Below the pieces are notes generated by a model. The model had not been told where the DNA came from and ran no database searches. It saw only the letters and a list, made by a program, of their open reading frames with translations. A stretch of DNA of 64,000 nucleotides. It comes from Chitinophaga filiformis. Its GTDB lineage: Bacteria; Bacteroidota; Bacteroidia; Chitinophagales; Chitinophagaceae. This document shows, piece by piece, positions 1 to 9,033 of the stretch (position 1 is the stretch's first letter; each line of letters begins with the position of its first letter). A program made the translations under genes and the position numbers. The stretch lies in contig NZ_JAKIRP010000008.1 of NCBI RefSeq assembly GCF_021646545.1, positions 248,001 to 312,000 of the forward strand, read 5' to 3'.

Positions 1-147
1 TTGGCGATATACATCCCCTCCGTTATTGGTTCCTTTTTTAGCAGCGTTGTCGTTAACCGTATTAGTTCTATCTATCTCCTGCATACCAGCAGACACCCTT
101 ACAACATTATTCCGGATACGCCTGGTTATCGGATAAATAATTGGCAT
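1..147 (-). CDS. Possible 5' end of a gene running off the left edge
   Basis: Reading leftward from an ATG at 147, the minus strand stays open for 49 codons to the window edge (starts MPIIYPITRR). The product is not recognised and shows no signal peptide. The open stretch is short enough to occur by chance, so this is only a candidate. If real, it is divergent from the sigma factor gene at 232, and the bases between hold both promoters. Otherwise bases 1-231 hold nothing clear apart from the sigma gene's upstream region. Confidence 0.22.
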   Translation of the reverse strand, partial: MPIIYPITRRIRNNVVRVSAGMQEIDRTNTVNDNAAKKGTNNGGDVYRQ

Positions 148-231
148 GTAATATAAGAAGGATAACTATAGTTTTTTGTATTTTTAGCTGGATATCATTT
201 TAAGCAGCTAAAGGGAAACAGCGGTTTACGC

Positions 232-813
232 ATGCAGCAAGACACCGATACCGACCTGTTATTAAGGATGAAAAAAGGCGATGAAAGCGCCTTTAGAGAA
301 TTATATGACCGGCATAGCAGGCAGGTGGCTGCGTTTGTGTTTCATCTGACCCATTCTGCCGTGGATGCGGAAGACATCCTCCAGGAAACCTTTCTGAAAC
401 TATGGGCCAACCGGGAGCAGTTACCAGCTATCGTCAATCCCGGTAATTATATCTTTATTATAGCCAGGAATAAAACCCTGGACCATCTCCGGAAGATAGC
501 GCAGCAGCAGAAACTTGTAGACCATATATGGGCGAACATCTCCGACGCTGCAGACGCCCTCGATCTGCAACTGGACGCCCGGGAGAGCCAGCAGCTGATC
601 AATGCCGCCCTTTCCAGGCTTACAGAACAGCAGCGTACTATTTTCCGCCTAAGCCGGCAGGAAGGACTTGATCACGCCACTATTGCCAGCCAGCTGCAAT
701 TATCCAAAAGCCGGGTTAAAAATGTGCAGGTGGAAACATTACGGTTTCTTCGCCAGTTCCTGTCCCGGCATTCGGAATTATTGCTTTTCCTCTTCGTACT
801 GATCACCCCCTGA
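232..813 (+). CDS. ECF RNA polymerase sigma factor, FecI-like
   Basis: A 193-residue extracytoplasmic-function sigma-70 factor of the Bacteroidota FecI-like group. Region 2 is at about residues 15-80 (AFRELYDRHSRQ, then the DAEDILQETFLKLW motif that contacts the -10 element). Region 4 is at about 125-180, with a helix-turn-helix around LDHATIASQLQLSKSRVKN. There is no sensory extension. It is followed after 56 bases by a FecR-type anti-sigma gene, then by SusC with an STN domain. That is the classic surface-signalling order: the outer-membrane transporter signals substrate occupancy to FecR, which releases this sigma factor. Its likely targets are the susCD genes downstream. The hydrophobic C-terminal tail (LLLFLFVLITP) is typical of these factors in this phylum. 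Confidence 0.93.
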   Translation: MQQDTDTDLLLRMKKGDESAFRELYDRHSRQVAAFVFHLTHSAVDAEDILQETFLKLWANREQLPAIVNPGNYIFIIARNKTLDHLRKIAQQQKLVDHIWANISDAADALDLQLDARESQQLINAALSRLTEQQRTIFRLSRQEGLDHATIASQLQLSKSRVKNVQVETLRFLRQFLSRHSELLLFLFVLITP

Positions 814-869
814 AAAAAAAGTTTAAGAATCCACGGTCCTATTTTCCATCACATCCGTCTTTACAGTAT

Positions 870-2021
870 ATGCCTGATCATCAACAAAGAATTGCTTATC
901 TCTTAGAACGTTATGTGAATAAATCATGCAGCCGGGAAGAGCTGGATGAGCTTTTTGCAGCTATTGGCAAGGGAGAGGACCCGGAAGCGCTGGAGCGTTT
1001 CCTGGAGGAAAGCTGGCATGCAGACCTGGCAGCACCGGATATCGACTATGAGCAGGCATATCAGCAGATCAGGCCTTCGCAGCAGCCACGCCGGGCCGTT
1101 ATTACCCTGAAGCGGGTAGCAGTGGCGGCTGCGTTTGTATTGTTAGCAGGAGCTGCCTACTGGCTCATAACACGCAGGCAGACAGCCACTCAGCCGGGAC
1201 TGGCAGAACAGACCGTTCCGGCAATCATCCCACCTGGCGGCAACAAAGCAGTGCTGACCCTGGCAGACGGTTCGGTGGTGACACTGGACAGCACAGGCAA
1301 ACAGGTGATCAGGCAGGGCGGAGTGGCTATTCAGCAACAGAACGGACAGTTATCATATGGCAATCAGCCAGCAGACGGCAGCGTACACTACAACAAACTG
1401 ACAACGCCTCGAGGGGGACAATTCAGGGTGGTATTGCCCGATGGCACCAGGGTATGGCTCAACTCAGCCTCCATGTTAAGATATCCGACCGCATTTAACG
1501 GAAAGGAGAGAGTAGTGGAACTGGATGGGCAGGGATATTTCGAGGTAGCAGCCAATGCCCGGCAGCCATTTAAGGTCAAGGTGCATAGTATGGAAGTGCA
1601 GGTGCTGGGTACCGACTTTGACATTATGGCCTACAGCGACGAGACGTCTATTAATACCACCCTCCTGACAGGCAGCATTCAGGTGAAGGAAGGCAACAAT
1701 GAACAGGTATTGCGCCCCGGCCAACAGGCGGTAATGAACAATGAAGACCATCAGCTTACGGTCAGAACAGCAGACATCAGAAAAGTAACCGCGTGGAAGA
1801 ACGGATTGTTTGTATTTAATAACATGGCTTTGCCCGCTATTCTGAGGGAAGTGGCCCGCTGGTACGATGTGGATATTGTCTACACGACCAGTCCCGGAAC
1901 GGAATTGTATGGGGGCGGTATTGGAAGGAACCTGCAACTGGCCGATATACTGGCCTTGCTGGAAGGAAACGGATATAATCATTTCAAGGTCGAAGGAAGA
2001 AAGGTAATCGTATTACCGTAG
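870..2021 (+). CDS. FecR-family anti-sigma factor
   Basis: A 383-residue inner-membrane anti-sigma regulator. The N-terminal cytoplasmic part (about 1-75) should bind the sigma factor encoded upstream. One transmembrane helix lies at about 84-101 (VAVAAAFVLLAGAAYWLI). The periplasmic FecR domain covers about 175-285 (TPRGGQFRVVLPDGTRVWLN, then GYFEVAANARQPF). A DUF4974-type domain closes the protein (about 310-380), related to the STN fold that it is thought to contact on the SusC protein. The length and order match the family. It sits 56 bases after the sigma gene and about 190 bases before the SusC start. I infer co-regulation with the SusCD locus. The substrate cannot be read from this gene. 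Confidence 0.93.
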   Translation: MPDHQQRIAYLLERYVNKSCSREELDELFAAIGKGEDPEALERFLEESWHADLAAPDIDYEQAYQQIRPSQQPRRAVITLKRVAVAAAFVLLAGAAYWLITRRQTATQPGLAEQTVPAIIPPGGNKAVLTLADGSVVTLDSTGKQVIRQGGVAIQQQNGQLSYGNQPADGSVHYNKLTTPRGGQFRVVLPDGTRVWLNSASMLRYPTAFNGKERVVELDGQGYFEVAANARQPFKVKVHSMEVQVLGTDFDIMAYSDETSINTTLLTGSIQVKEGNNEQVLRPGQQAVMNNEDHQLTVRTADIRKVTAWKNGLFVFNNMALPAILREVARWYDVDIVYTTSPGTELYGGGIGRNLQLADILALLEGNGYNHFKVEGRKVIVLP

Positions 2022-2052
2022 TAAATATCAACCAGGAGGACAATCAAATAAA

Positions 2053-2187
2053 CCGGAGATGCTCGCAACACCTCCGGCGTGTTATCTGGTGTCCTCAATA
2101 AATCGCTGTAAGACCATTTAAGTACCACCAAACACTGCAAAAGTATGCATTTCGACTGTTATGTACAGGCCCGCTCTATGCGCGGGC
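2053..2187 (+). promoter_or_regulatory. Structured leader between fecR-like gene and susC-like gene
   Basis: The 189 bases between the FecR stop and the chosen SusC start contain several short inverted repeats. CCGGAG (2053-2058) pairs with CTCCGG (2072-2077). The second arm also lies in the loop of AACAC...GTGTT (2068-2084), so the two hairpins exclude each other. GCCCGC (2169-2174) pairs with GCGGGC (2182-2187), ending 23 bases before the ATG at 2211. No T-run follows, so these are not ordinary terminators. An mRNA-processing or translational-control role is inference only. Confidence 0.4.
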
Positions 2188-2210
2188 TATCAACCAAAAT
2201 TTGCCTGGTT

Positions 2211-5200
2211 ATGAAACTGACCACGTTCCTGCTGCTGGTAACCGTCCTGCATGTGAGTGCCGCCGGGTATTCCCAGAAGGTGACTTTAAATGCGAAGAAT
2301 ATGCCCCTGCGGGATGTATTCGCCGAAATCATCACTCAGACTGGTGTCTCGATCATTTATTCGGAAAAGGTGCTTTCCAATACCCTTCCCGTCACTTTCC
2401 GCGTAAAGGACGCTTCTGTACAGGAAGTGCTGGACCTCTGCCTTCGCAATCAGCAGGTAATATATGCGCTTGAAGGAAAGAACTTTGTTATTAAAAAGCT
2501 GGCCCTTCCGGTTCCGGCGGCCGATTCGCTCATTACCGTCACTGGGATGGTCAGCGCGCCAGGCAATGTGCCGCTGCCCGGTGCTACCATACTGGTGAAA
2601 GGTTCGAAGAAAGGTACGCGGACGGACAGCCAGGGGCGTTTTATATTACGCGACCTGCACCCGGGAGATGTACTGGTGATCAGCAATATCGGGTTTGCTA
2701 CCAAAGAAATACCCGCCGCAGCACAGATCAATCTGCAGCTGGAAGAAGATACCCGCAATTTCAACGAAGTTGTAGTGGTGGGGTATAGCGATAAAAAGAA
2801 AAGTGAGCTGACCAGTGCTGTGAGCGTTGTATCGTCTGAGAAACTGAAAGACGTCACTACCAATGATGTGGGCAGTATGCTACAGGGTAAGGTGGCTGGT
2901 CTGCAGGTGGTGAACAGCTCGGGCGTGCCTGGTACTGCGGCAGAACTCCGCCTGAGAGGCGTGTCTTCCGTGAATGCGTCTCAAAGCCCGCTGTTTGTTG
3001 TAGATGGTATTATTGGCGGTAATTATGACCCCAATGATGTCGAAAGCATCACTGTATTGAAAGACGCAGGCGCTACCGCGATGTACGGCTCCCAAGCCAA
3101 TGCCGGGGTGATCATCGTTACGACCAAAAAGGCTAAACTGGGTAAGACCCGCTTTGAGGCAAAAGTGACTACAGGCTTTCGTAAACCGGACTTTGGTAAG
3201 ATGAAGATGATGAACGGTAGTGAGTTGTATGAGCGGCATAAAGAATTCTACAGGGATTATATTCCGGGTACTGACAATAATTCCTATAAGATTGACATCC
3301 TTAAGTTTTACAGTGAAAGACCTCAAACCCTGCGTGGTCAGAGTTACAGCTGGCTGAATACCCTGTTTGAAACAGCCCCTATGCAGAATATCTATTTATC
3401 AGCCAGTGGCAGTACAGAAAAGAGTGAATACTATACAGGTCTTTCCTACTATAATGAAAAGGGTACTTTCATGAACACAGGATTCCAGCGTATCAACCTG
3501 CGCGGAAATTCCACCTATCATTTCTCTAAACATGTGAGTGTCACCAACAATATCAACATCAGCGGATCTACCGGTAAAAGTTATAACTATGATGATGTAT
3601 ACTATGCTTACCTGAACATGCCCTGGGACAATCCCTACGATGCCAGCGGCCAGCCGGTATATGTAGATGGTAACTCAACTTTCAAATGGTGGTCGAGGGA
3701 TAAGGTAAACCCCATTCATACCATCAAAAACTCGAACCATCCCTACAAGAACTTCGATGTTAATTATGACCTGGGCCTCAATGTAAACATCACAGATTGG
3801 CTGTCTTTCTCCAGCAGCAACAGGGCGGCTGTCAGTTACAACAAGGGAACAGATTATTATTCATCCGTAGTAGCCGGACAGTATAGCGGTACCGGTTTCC
3901 TGAATGAGCTGAGTACTTTGTCGTACGGCATCATTTCCAATGATCTGTTAAAGTTCAATTTCCGTAAAGGCGATCATACCATCAGTGGTCTGGCTGGTAT
4001 TGCGATAGAGAACAGTAAAACGGAAATACTGGGCGCCTCAGGTAAAGGACTGCCGGAAGGACTGAAAGTACTGAATGTGGTGTCAAATAACCAGCTGGTA
4101 ACCGGATCCAATGATCAGGCCATTATACAGTCCTTCATTTCACAGCTCAGTTATGGCTATAGGGATAAATATTTTCTGACCGGGTCTTACCGTGTGGATG
4201 GCTCTACGGCATTTCCTTCCAACCGCCGCTACGGTTCCTTCCCGGCAGTATCTGCCGCCTGGCAGATCAGCAATGAGGACTTCCTGGTGGGCAGTAAACT
4301 GTTCAGCAATCTGAAACTTAGGGCCAGTTACGGCGTAACCGGTACGCAGGATATAGGCTCTTCCCGTTACCTGGGACTGTACTCACTGAGTAGCCAGTAT
4401 AATGGTGGCACCGCTGCCACACCTTCACAATTACCCAGTCCTGATCTGACCTGGGAGAGTAAAAGACAGCTGAACCTTGGGCTGGACGTCGGCTTGTTCA
4501 ACCGCATCAATTTCACGATAGATGCCTATAACAACGTTACCGACAATTTATTGTTGCAGGTGCCACAGCCGCTCTCAGTCGGCTTCGAACAGCGCTGGGA
4601 GAATGTGGGCAAGGTTATTAATAACGGGATAGAATTCACTATCAGCACGATCAACATCAAGTCAAACGACTTCGAATGGACAACAGACCTGAATTTCAAC
4701 TACAATACCAATAAGCTGAAGGAACTGCCTAGCGATATTACCCGCACACAACCTACCTGGAGTATCTCCCAGATATACCGCAATGATGGTAACCTGTATG
4801 AGTTTTACATGCCTAAATGGCTCGGGGTGAATAAAGAAACAGGCGCACCGCAATGGGAGGTGATTAACCGCGATGCCAATGGTAAAGAGATCTCACGCAG
4901 TGCTACTTCCGATTATGCCAGCGCCACCTACCAGGAAGTGGGTTCTGCATTGCCGAAGCTACAGGGAGGTTTTACCTCGCAATGGACATACAAAAATCTG
5001 TCTCTTAGTGTGAATGCTTATTACCTGACGGGCAATAAGGTATTCAGCAACAGCCTGCGCTTTGTGATGAATGATGGTAATGAGCCGTATTACAACCAGA
5101 TCAAACTGCCTTCCGGGTATAAGATCTGGACACATCCCGGTGATGATGCCACAGAACCTAGTCCGCAGAACGCTGCGAATTCTACAGAAACGTCCACCCG

Positions 5201-5459
5201 TTACCTGAAAGACGGCGACTTCCTGGCGATCCGTAACATTTCACTGTCTTACAAGCTGCCGAAGCTATGGGTAAACCGCTGGCATATGGATGGAGTAACG
5301 CTTTCCCTGACGGCAGACAATGTATATACGTTCACAAAGTTCCTCGGACAGGACCCTGCTACCACTATTACCTCCGGCAGTTACGTAATGCCTGGTGTAT
5401 CGGATTTCAAGTATCCGAACAATCGCCAGTATCTGTTTAACATCAATATCAGGTTCTAG
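2211..5459 (+). CDS. SusC/RagA-family TonB-linked outer-membrane transporter with STN domain
   Basis: About 1082 residues. I chose ATG 2211 because it begins a clean signal peptide (MKLTTFLLLVTVLHVSAAGYS). The reading frame is open 22 codons further upstream, to 2145, but that stretch is not signal-like. Order of domains: STN secretin/TonB N-terminal domain (about 25-95), carboxypeptidase-like regulatory domain (about 110-190, VPLPGATILVKGS), plug (LQGKVAGLQVVNSSG and ESITVLKDAGATAMYGSQA), then a long beta-barrel ending in an aromatic residue (NINIRF). The STN domain marks it as a transducer able to signal to the FecR upstream. It forms the barrel of a SusCD import complex with the lipoprotein that begins 13 bases after its stop. 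The substrate is unknown. A phosphodiesterase at the end of the locus hints at a phosphodiester-bearing ligand. Confidence 0.94.
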   Translation: MKLTTFLLLVTVLHVSAAGYSQKVTLNAKNMPLRDVFAEIITQTGVSIIYSEKVLSNTLPVTFRVKDASVQEVLDLCLRNQQVIYALEGKNFVIKKLALPVPAADSLITVTGMVSAPGNVPLPGATILVKGSKKGTRTDSQGRFILRDLHPGDVLVISNIGFATKEIPAAAQINLQLEEDTRNFNEVVVVGYSDKKKSELTSAVSVVSSEKLKDVTTNDVGSMLQGKVAGLQVVNSSGVPGTAAELRLRGVSSVNASQSPLFVVDGIIGGNYDPNDVESITVLKDAGATAMYGSQANAGVIIVTTKKAKLGKTRFEAKVTTGFRKPDFGKMKMMNGSELYERHKEFYRDYIPGTDNNSYKIDILKFYSERPQTLRGQSYSWLNTLFETAPMQNIYLSASGSTEKSEYYTGLSYYNEKGTFMNTGFQRINLRGNSTYHFSKHVSVTNNINISGSTGKSYNYDDVYYAYLNMPWDNPYDASGQPVYVDGNSTFKWWSRDKVNPIHTIKNSNHPYKNFDVNYDLGLNVNITDWLSFSSSNRAAVSYNKGTDYYSSVVAGQYSGTGFLNELSTLSYGIISNDLLKFNFRKGDHTISGLAGIAIENSKTEILGASGKGLPEGLKVLNVVSNNQLVTGSNDQAIIQSFISQLSYGYRDKYFLTGSYRVDGSTAFPSNRRYGSFPAVSAAWQISNEDFLVGSKLFSNLKLRASYGVTGTQDIGSSRYLGLYSLSSQYNGGTAATPSQLPSPDLTWESKRQLNLGLDVGLFNRINFTIDAYNNVTDNLLLQVPQPLSVGFEQRWENVGKVINNGIEFTISTINIKSNDFEWTTDLNFNYNTNKLKELPSDITRTQPTWSISQIYRNDGNLYEFYMPKWLGVNKETGAPQWEVINRDANGKEISRSATSDYASATYQEVGSALPKLQGGFTSQWTYKNLSLSVNAYYLTGNKVFSNSLRFVMNDGNEPYYNQIKLPSGYKIWTHPGDDATEPSPQNAANSTETSTRYLKDGDFLAIRNISLSYKLPKLWVNRWHMDGVTLSLTADNVYTFTKFLGQDPATTITSGSYVMPGVSDFKYPNNRQYLFNINIRF

Positions 5460-5472
5460 TAAACTATCAGCC

Positions 5473-6987
5473 ATGACAACAAGATTTCTCCTTATCATAC
5501 TTACATTCCCCTTACTGTTCGGCAGTTGCCTGAAAGATATCAGTCCCAGCGACTCGCTGACGCCGGGCACCCTGACGCAAACGACACAGGGGCTGAAGCA
5601 GGCCCTGAACGGCGCGTATGCGCTGTTCAAGGATCATGTGGAGTTCAACGGGACGACAGACCTGAACAATATGTACCTAAGGCAGTATTTCCAGATGAGT
5701 GATTTCGCCAGTGATGATATTGTCTGCGCGCAAACCACTACTGATCCGCTGTATTATAGTTTCTCCCTGAATCATACGCCCACGCAGACGAACAGCCGTT
5801 ATTTCTGGTATATCTCGTACAAGATCATCAATGATGTGAATACGGTGATAGAAGCGGCTGAAGCTATTCAGAATCCGGATGCAACAGTGAGACAGCTGAT
5901 AGGGGAGTGTTATTTCCTGAGAGCGTTCTGTCATTTCAATCTGGCGAAGTTCTATGCACGTCCCTATACAGAAGATGCGGCAGCGGCAGGCATTATTCTC
6001 CGCACATCTACCAGCGATCCTGCATCCAGGGCCCGGTCAACCGTTGCGGATGTATACGCCGCTATCATTGCTGATGCGGCAAAAGGTGCCGAGTTGATGG
6101 GACAACCACGCGGTGTGCAGTATGCTTCCCAGGAGGCGGCCTGGGCATTGTTGTCGCGGGCGTACCTCTATAAAGGAGACAACGACAGCACTATTTACTA
6201 TAGCAATAAAGTGATCAATTCCGGCAGGTTCACGCTGACAACTGCTGATGGGTTTAAATCTATGTTTGCCAATGCAGGAGGAAGCACGGAAACCATCCTT
6301 TGTGTAGCGTTTACAACGGTGGATGATTATGGCAAGGCAGGTTCCATTGCCTCTATGATCTATTCTGATGGTAATTCCGGCTGGGGAGAAGAATTCGCAT
6401 CACAATCGCTGCGCGATACGATGTCTGCTCATCCGGAAGATGTACGCTGGTCGTATATCGTACCACTGAAAGACGGCTCCGGAAATCTGCAGAAAAAGAA
6501 CGGCATTGAAACTTATTATATCACCAAGTTCTCCGGCCAGGGAGGCAGTCCTACGCTGAGTTCTCCGATAATGTTCCGGCTCGCCGAGATGTATCTCAAC
6601 AAGGCCGAGGCAGAAGCGAAGGCAGGCAATACTGCTGCTGCGCTGGCAGATGTGGACATGATCAGGAAGAACAGGGGATTGGCGGGAGCGTTGTACAACG
6701 GACAGCTGCCTGCGGGTAAAACGGCGCTGGAAACGGTGCTGAAAGAAAGAAGGATAGAGCTGGCCTTTGAAGGGCATCGCACCTTTGATGTGTACCGCAA
6801 TAAACTGTCTATGAACAGAACCTACTGGGGCTATCATTTACCGGGACTGAAGGAGTCTGATATAGACCTCAGTAAGAAGCCGGCGGGATATGAGAATATG
6901 ATCATCAGTCCGGACAATAAACGGGTGGTCTATTACATTCCGATCGATGAGATCCAGACCAACAAACTGTGTTCACAGAATCCTTAA
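5473..6987 (+). CDS. SusD/RagB-family nutrient-binding outer-membrane lipoprotein
   Basis: 504 residues from ATG 5473. This start gives a lipoprotein signal peptide with lipobox LLFGSC, whereas the longer reading from 5395 overlaps the end of the SusC gene. The N-terminal SusD-like part carries the TPR-type helices that pack on SusC (around YKIINDVNTVIEAAEAIQNP and GECYFLRAFCHFNLAKFYARP). The C-terminal RagB/SusD domain contains PIMFRLAEMYLNKAEAEAKAG and ERRIELAFEGHRTFDVYR, two hallmark motifs of the family. It should cap the SusC barrel at the cell surface and bind the ligand. It lies 13 bases after the SusC stop and 25 bases before the PKD lipoprotein, so co-transcription is likely. Confidence 0.94.
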   Translation: MTTRFLLIILTFPLLFGSCLKDISPSDSLTPGTLTQTTQGLKQALNGAYALFKDHVEFNGTTDLNNMYLRQYFQMSDFASDDIVCAQTTTDPLYYSFSLNHTPTQTNSRYFWYISYKIINDVNTVIEAAEAIQNPDATVRQLIGECYFLRAFCHFNLAKFYARPYTEDAAAAGIILRTSTSDPASRARSTVADVYAAIIADAAKGAELMGQPRGVQYASQEAAWALLSRAYLYKGDNDSTIYYSNKVINSGRFTLTTADGFKSMFANAGGSTETILCVAFTTVDDYGKAGSIASMIYSDGNSGWGEEFASQSLRDTMSAHPEDVRWSYIVPLKDGSGNLQKKNGIETYYITKFSGQGGSPTLSSPIMFRLAEMYLNKAEAEAKAGNTAAALADVDMIRKNRGLAGALYNGQLPAGKTALETVLKERRIELAFEGHRTFDVYRNKLSMNRTYWGYHLPGLKESDIDLSKKPAGYENMIISPDNKRVVYYIPIDEIQTNKLCSQNP

Positions 6988-7012
6988 TTCATCTCCGTAA
7001 AGCCTGATCACT

Positions 7013-7867
7013 ATGCGTTCATTCAGATATATCTTCTTCATTATGGCAGCAGCACTTATCAGTGGTTGCAGCGACGATAAAGTAACACCCGATGCTGATG
7101 TGTTTTATGAGGTCAGCATCAATGGTAATGATGTCACCTTCACTAACAAGACCAGCGGCGCCGTGTCTTACAAATGGGATTTCGGGGATGGGACCACTTC
7201 AGAAGAGGAAAGCCCGGTACATACCTATCCCGGCAAAGGCAAATATGTACCTACTTTGTATGCCACCACGAAAGATGGAAAGGTGACGGAAGGTTCGACG
7301 GTGTTGTATATTGCCAAAACATCTCCTGTAAAACTGGATGATAATTCCCTGGCAGACTGGGAAACGGTGACGGATTATGACATTACTCCGGGTGCAGGGG
7401 AAACGTATTTTAAGCGGGCAAAATTCGATTATGACGCCTCCTACGTCTATGTGTACCTGGAAGTGAATTCAAAGGCAGAAAATGCCGATATATACGATTT
7501 TTATATGGACACAGACAACAATGCAGGAACGGGACTGCTGACCGGTACTTTCCCGGAGGGCGGTTATGATGTATTGCTGGAGGGAGCGGTGCTGGCCAAC
7601 TGGTTTGATGCATTCTATCACAAAGGTGCGCAGAATGCCTTTACTTTTGACGCCTCGGGAGTGACGGAGTTTTATACGCCGGGCACACAGCAGCAGGACG
7701 GCGGCGTGCTGAAGTTTGAGTTGCGTCTATCCCGTGCGAAGCTCAAAGGACTGGCAGCTACGACGGCCCTGCGTATTGGCATAGAAGCAACGAAAGGCGA
7801 CTGGTCGGCCACACTGGGCGACATACCCGATAAGGGGCAGTCTTCGGTGCTCATCAATTTTGAATAA
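7013..7867 (+). CDS. Surface lipoprotein with PKD domain
   Basis: 284 residues with a lipoprotein signal (lipobox ALISGC, Cys at about residue 19). A PKD domain covers about 30-100; its signature YKWDFGDGTTSEEESPVHTY is clear. The C-terminal half (about 110-284) is a beta-rich domain with acidic, calcium-binding-looking loops (DFYMDTDNNAGTG). It resembles the carbohydrate-binding-like modules found in SusE/SusF-type surface glycan-binding proteins, but I do not assign a family. Its place directly after susD is where surface glycan-binding lipoproteins usually sit. I infer that it helps SusD hold the ligand at the surface. Confidence 0.82.
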   Translation: MRSFRYIFFIMAAALISGCSDDKVTPDADVFYEVSINGNDVTFTNKTSGAVSYKWDFGDGTTSEEESPVHTYPGKGKYVPTLYATTKDGKVTEGSTVLYIAKTSPVKLDDNSLADWETVTDYDITPGAGETYFKRAKFDYDASYVYVYLEVNSKAENADIYDFYMDTDNNAGTGLLTGTFPEGGYDVLLEGAVLANWFDAFYHKGAQNAFTFDASGVTEFYTPGTQQQDGGVLKFELRLSRAKLKGLAATTALRIGIEATKGDWSATLGDIPDKGQSSVLINFE

Positions 7868-7899
7868 TAAGTGACTTGTTACATTAACCCAACAAAATA

Positions 7900-8952
7900 A
7901 TGGAAAAACAGACCGGCCGTTTATTATCGCTGGATGTCATGCGTGGCGTGATCATGATATTACTGGCGGGCGAAAGTTGCCGGGTATATGAGTCGATCAG
8001 CGAGTGGCACGACAATGCTTTTATACGGCAATTCTTTCATCATCCCTGGCATGGTTTGCGTTTCTGGGACCTGGTGCAACCGGCCTTCATGTTCATGGCG
8101 GGTACGGCGATGTATATATCCTATGAGAGCAAGCGCCGGAAGGGCATCAGCTGGGAACGGAATTTCAAACATATCGCTATACGCAGTGCGAAGCTCTTCC
8201 TGCTGGGAACGGGCCTGCACTGCGTATATGCAGGCAAACTGGTGTGGGAGCTGTGGAACGTGCTGACGCAATTGTCCATAACGGGGCTTATTGCGTACCT
8301 GGTGATCGGGCGTTCCTATACTTTCCAGGTGTGTACCGGAATACTGCTGATCGTGCTGAACGACACCCTGTACCGTACTATACTGGTACCTGGTTATGAC
8401 CAGCCTTTTGTTGAACATCACAATTTCGGCGCCTATATGGATACCCTGCTCATGGGCAAGATCAATACAGATGGCTGGGTGGCTATCAACATCATTCCTA
8501 CGGCTGCACATACGGTATGGGGCGTAACCGCAGGTAAGTTATTATCGTCTACCCTGGATGGCAGGCGTAAAGTGGGCATACTCGCCATTGCCGGGGTGAT
8601 ATTGCTTTGTCTCGGATTTGGGGCGGATCTGTCGGGGCTGTCGCCTATCATCAAAAGGATCAGTACTGCAGGGTTTGTACTGGCATCGGCCGGCTGGGTA
8701 TTGCTCATACTGTCCTTACTTTACTGGTGGATAGACGTACAGGATCATCAGCGGTATACATGGATAGCCGTAGTAGTTGGTATGAACGCTATATTTATCT
8801 ACCTGTTCTTTGAGACAGTGGGTGCACAATGGCTGAACGGCGTGGTAGGCATCTTCGTACCATGGCACATAGCGGCGGCGCTGGTAACCTGGGCCCTGGA
8901 GTGGTACCTGTGCTACTGGCTCTATAAAAGGAAGATCTTCTTCAAATTGTAA
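7900..8952 (+). CDS. DUF5009 / heparan-alpha-glucosaminide acetyltransferase-like membrane protein
   Basis: 350 residues and strongly hydrophobic, with about nine or ten membrane segments. The N-terminus (RLLSLDVMRGVIMILLAGE) carries the LDVMRG motif of the YeiB/NagX/DUF5009 acyltransferase-like group, which includes human HGSNAT. A conserved His region lies in the next loop (FIRQFFHHPWHGLRFWDLVQP). Family members are thought to move acetyl groups onto sugars across a membrane, but few bacterial ones are characterised. It is 32 bases after the PKD lipoprotein and 81 bases before the phosphodiesterase, so it belongs to the SusCD locus and may acylate or de-acylate an imported glycan. The exact reaction is unproven. 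Confidence 0.82.
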   Translation: MEKQTGRLLSLDVMRGVIMILLAGESCRVYESISEWHDNAFIRQFFHHPWHGLRFWDLVQPAFMFMAGTAMYISYESKRRKGISWERNFKHIAIRSAKLFLLGTGLHCVYAGKLVWELWNVLTQLSITGLIAYLVIGRSYTFQVCTGILLIVLNDTLYRTILVPGYDQPFVEHHNFGAYMDTLLMGKINTDGWVAINIIPTAAHTVWGVTAGKLLSSTLDGRRKVGILAIAGVILLCLGFGADLSGLSPIIKRISTAGFVLASAGWVLLILSLLYWWIDVQDHQRYTWIAVVVGMNAIFIYLFFETVGAQWLNGVVGIFVPWHIAAALVTWALEWYLCYWLYKRKIFFKL

Positions 8953-9033
8953 AGCTCATAACAATTTCTTAACCTTAGTTGCTGACGGTAAGCAGTTCGT
9001 CCTGCAGTTCTTCTCTTAAACAAGACTGCGAAG

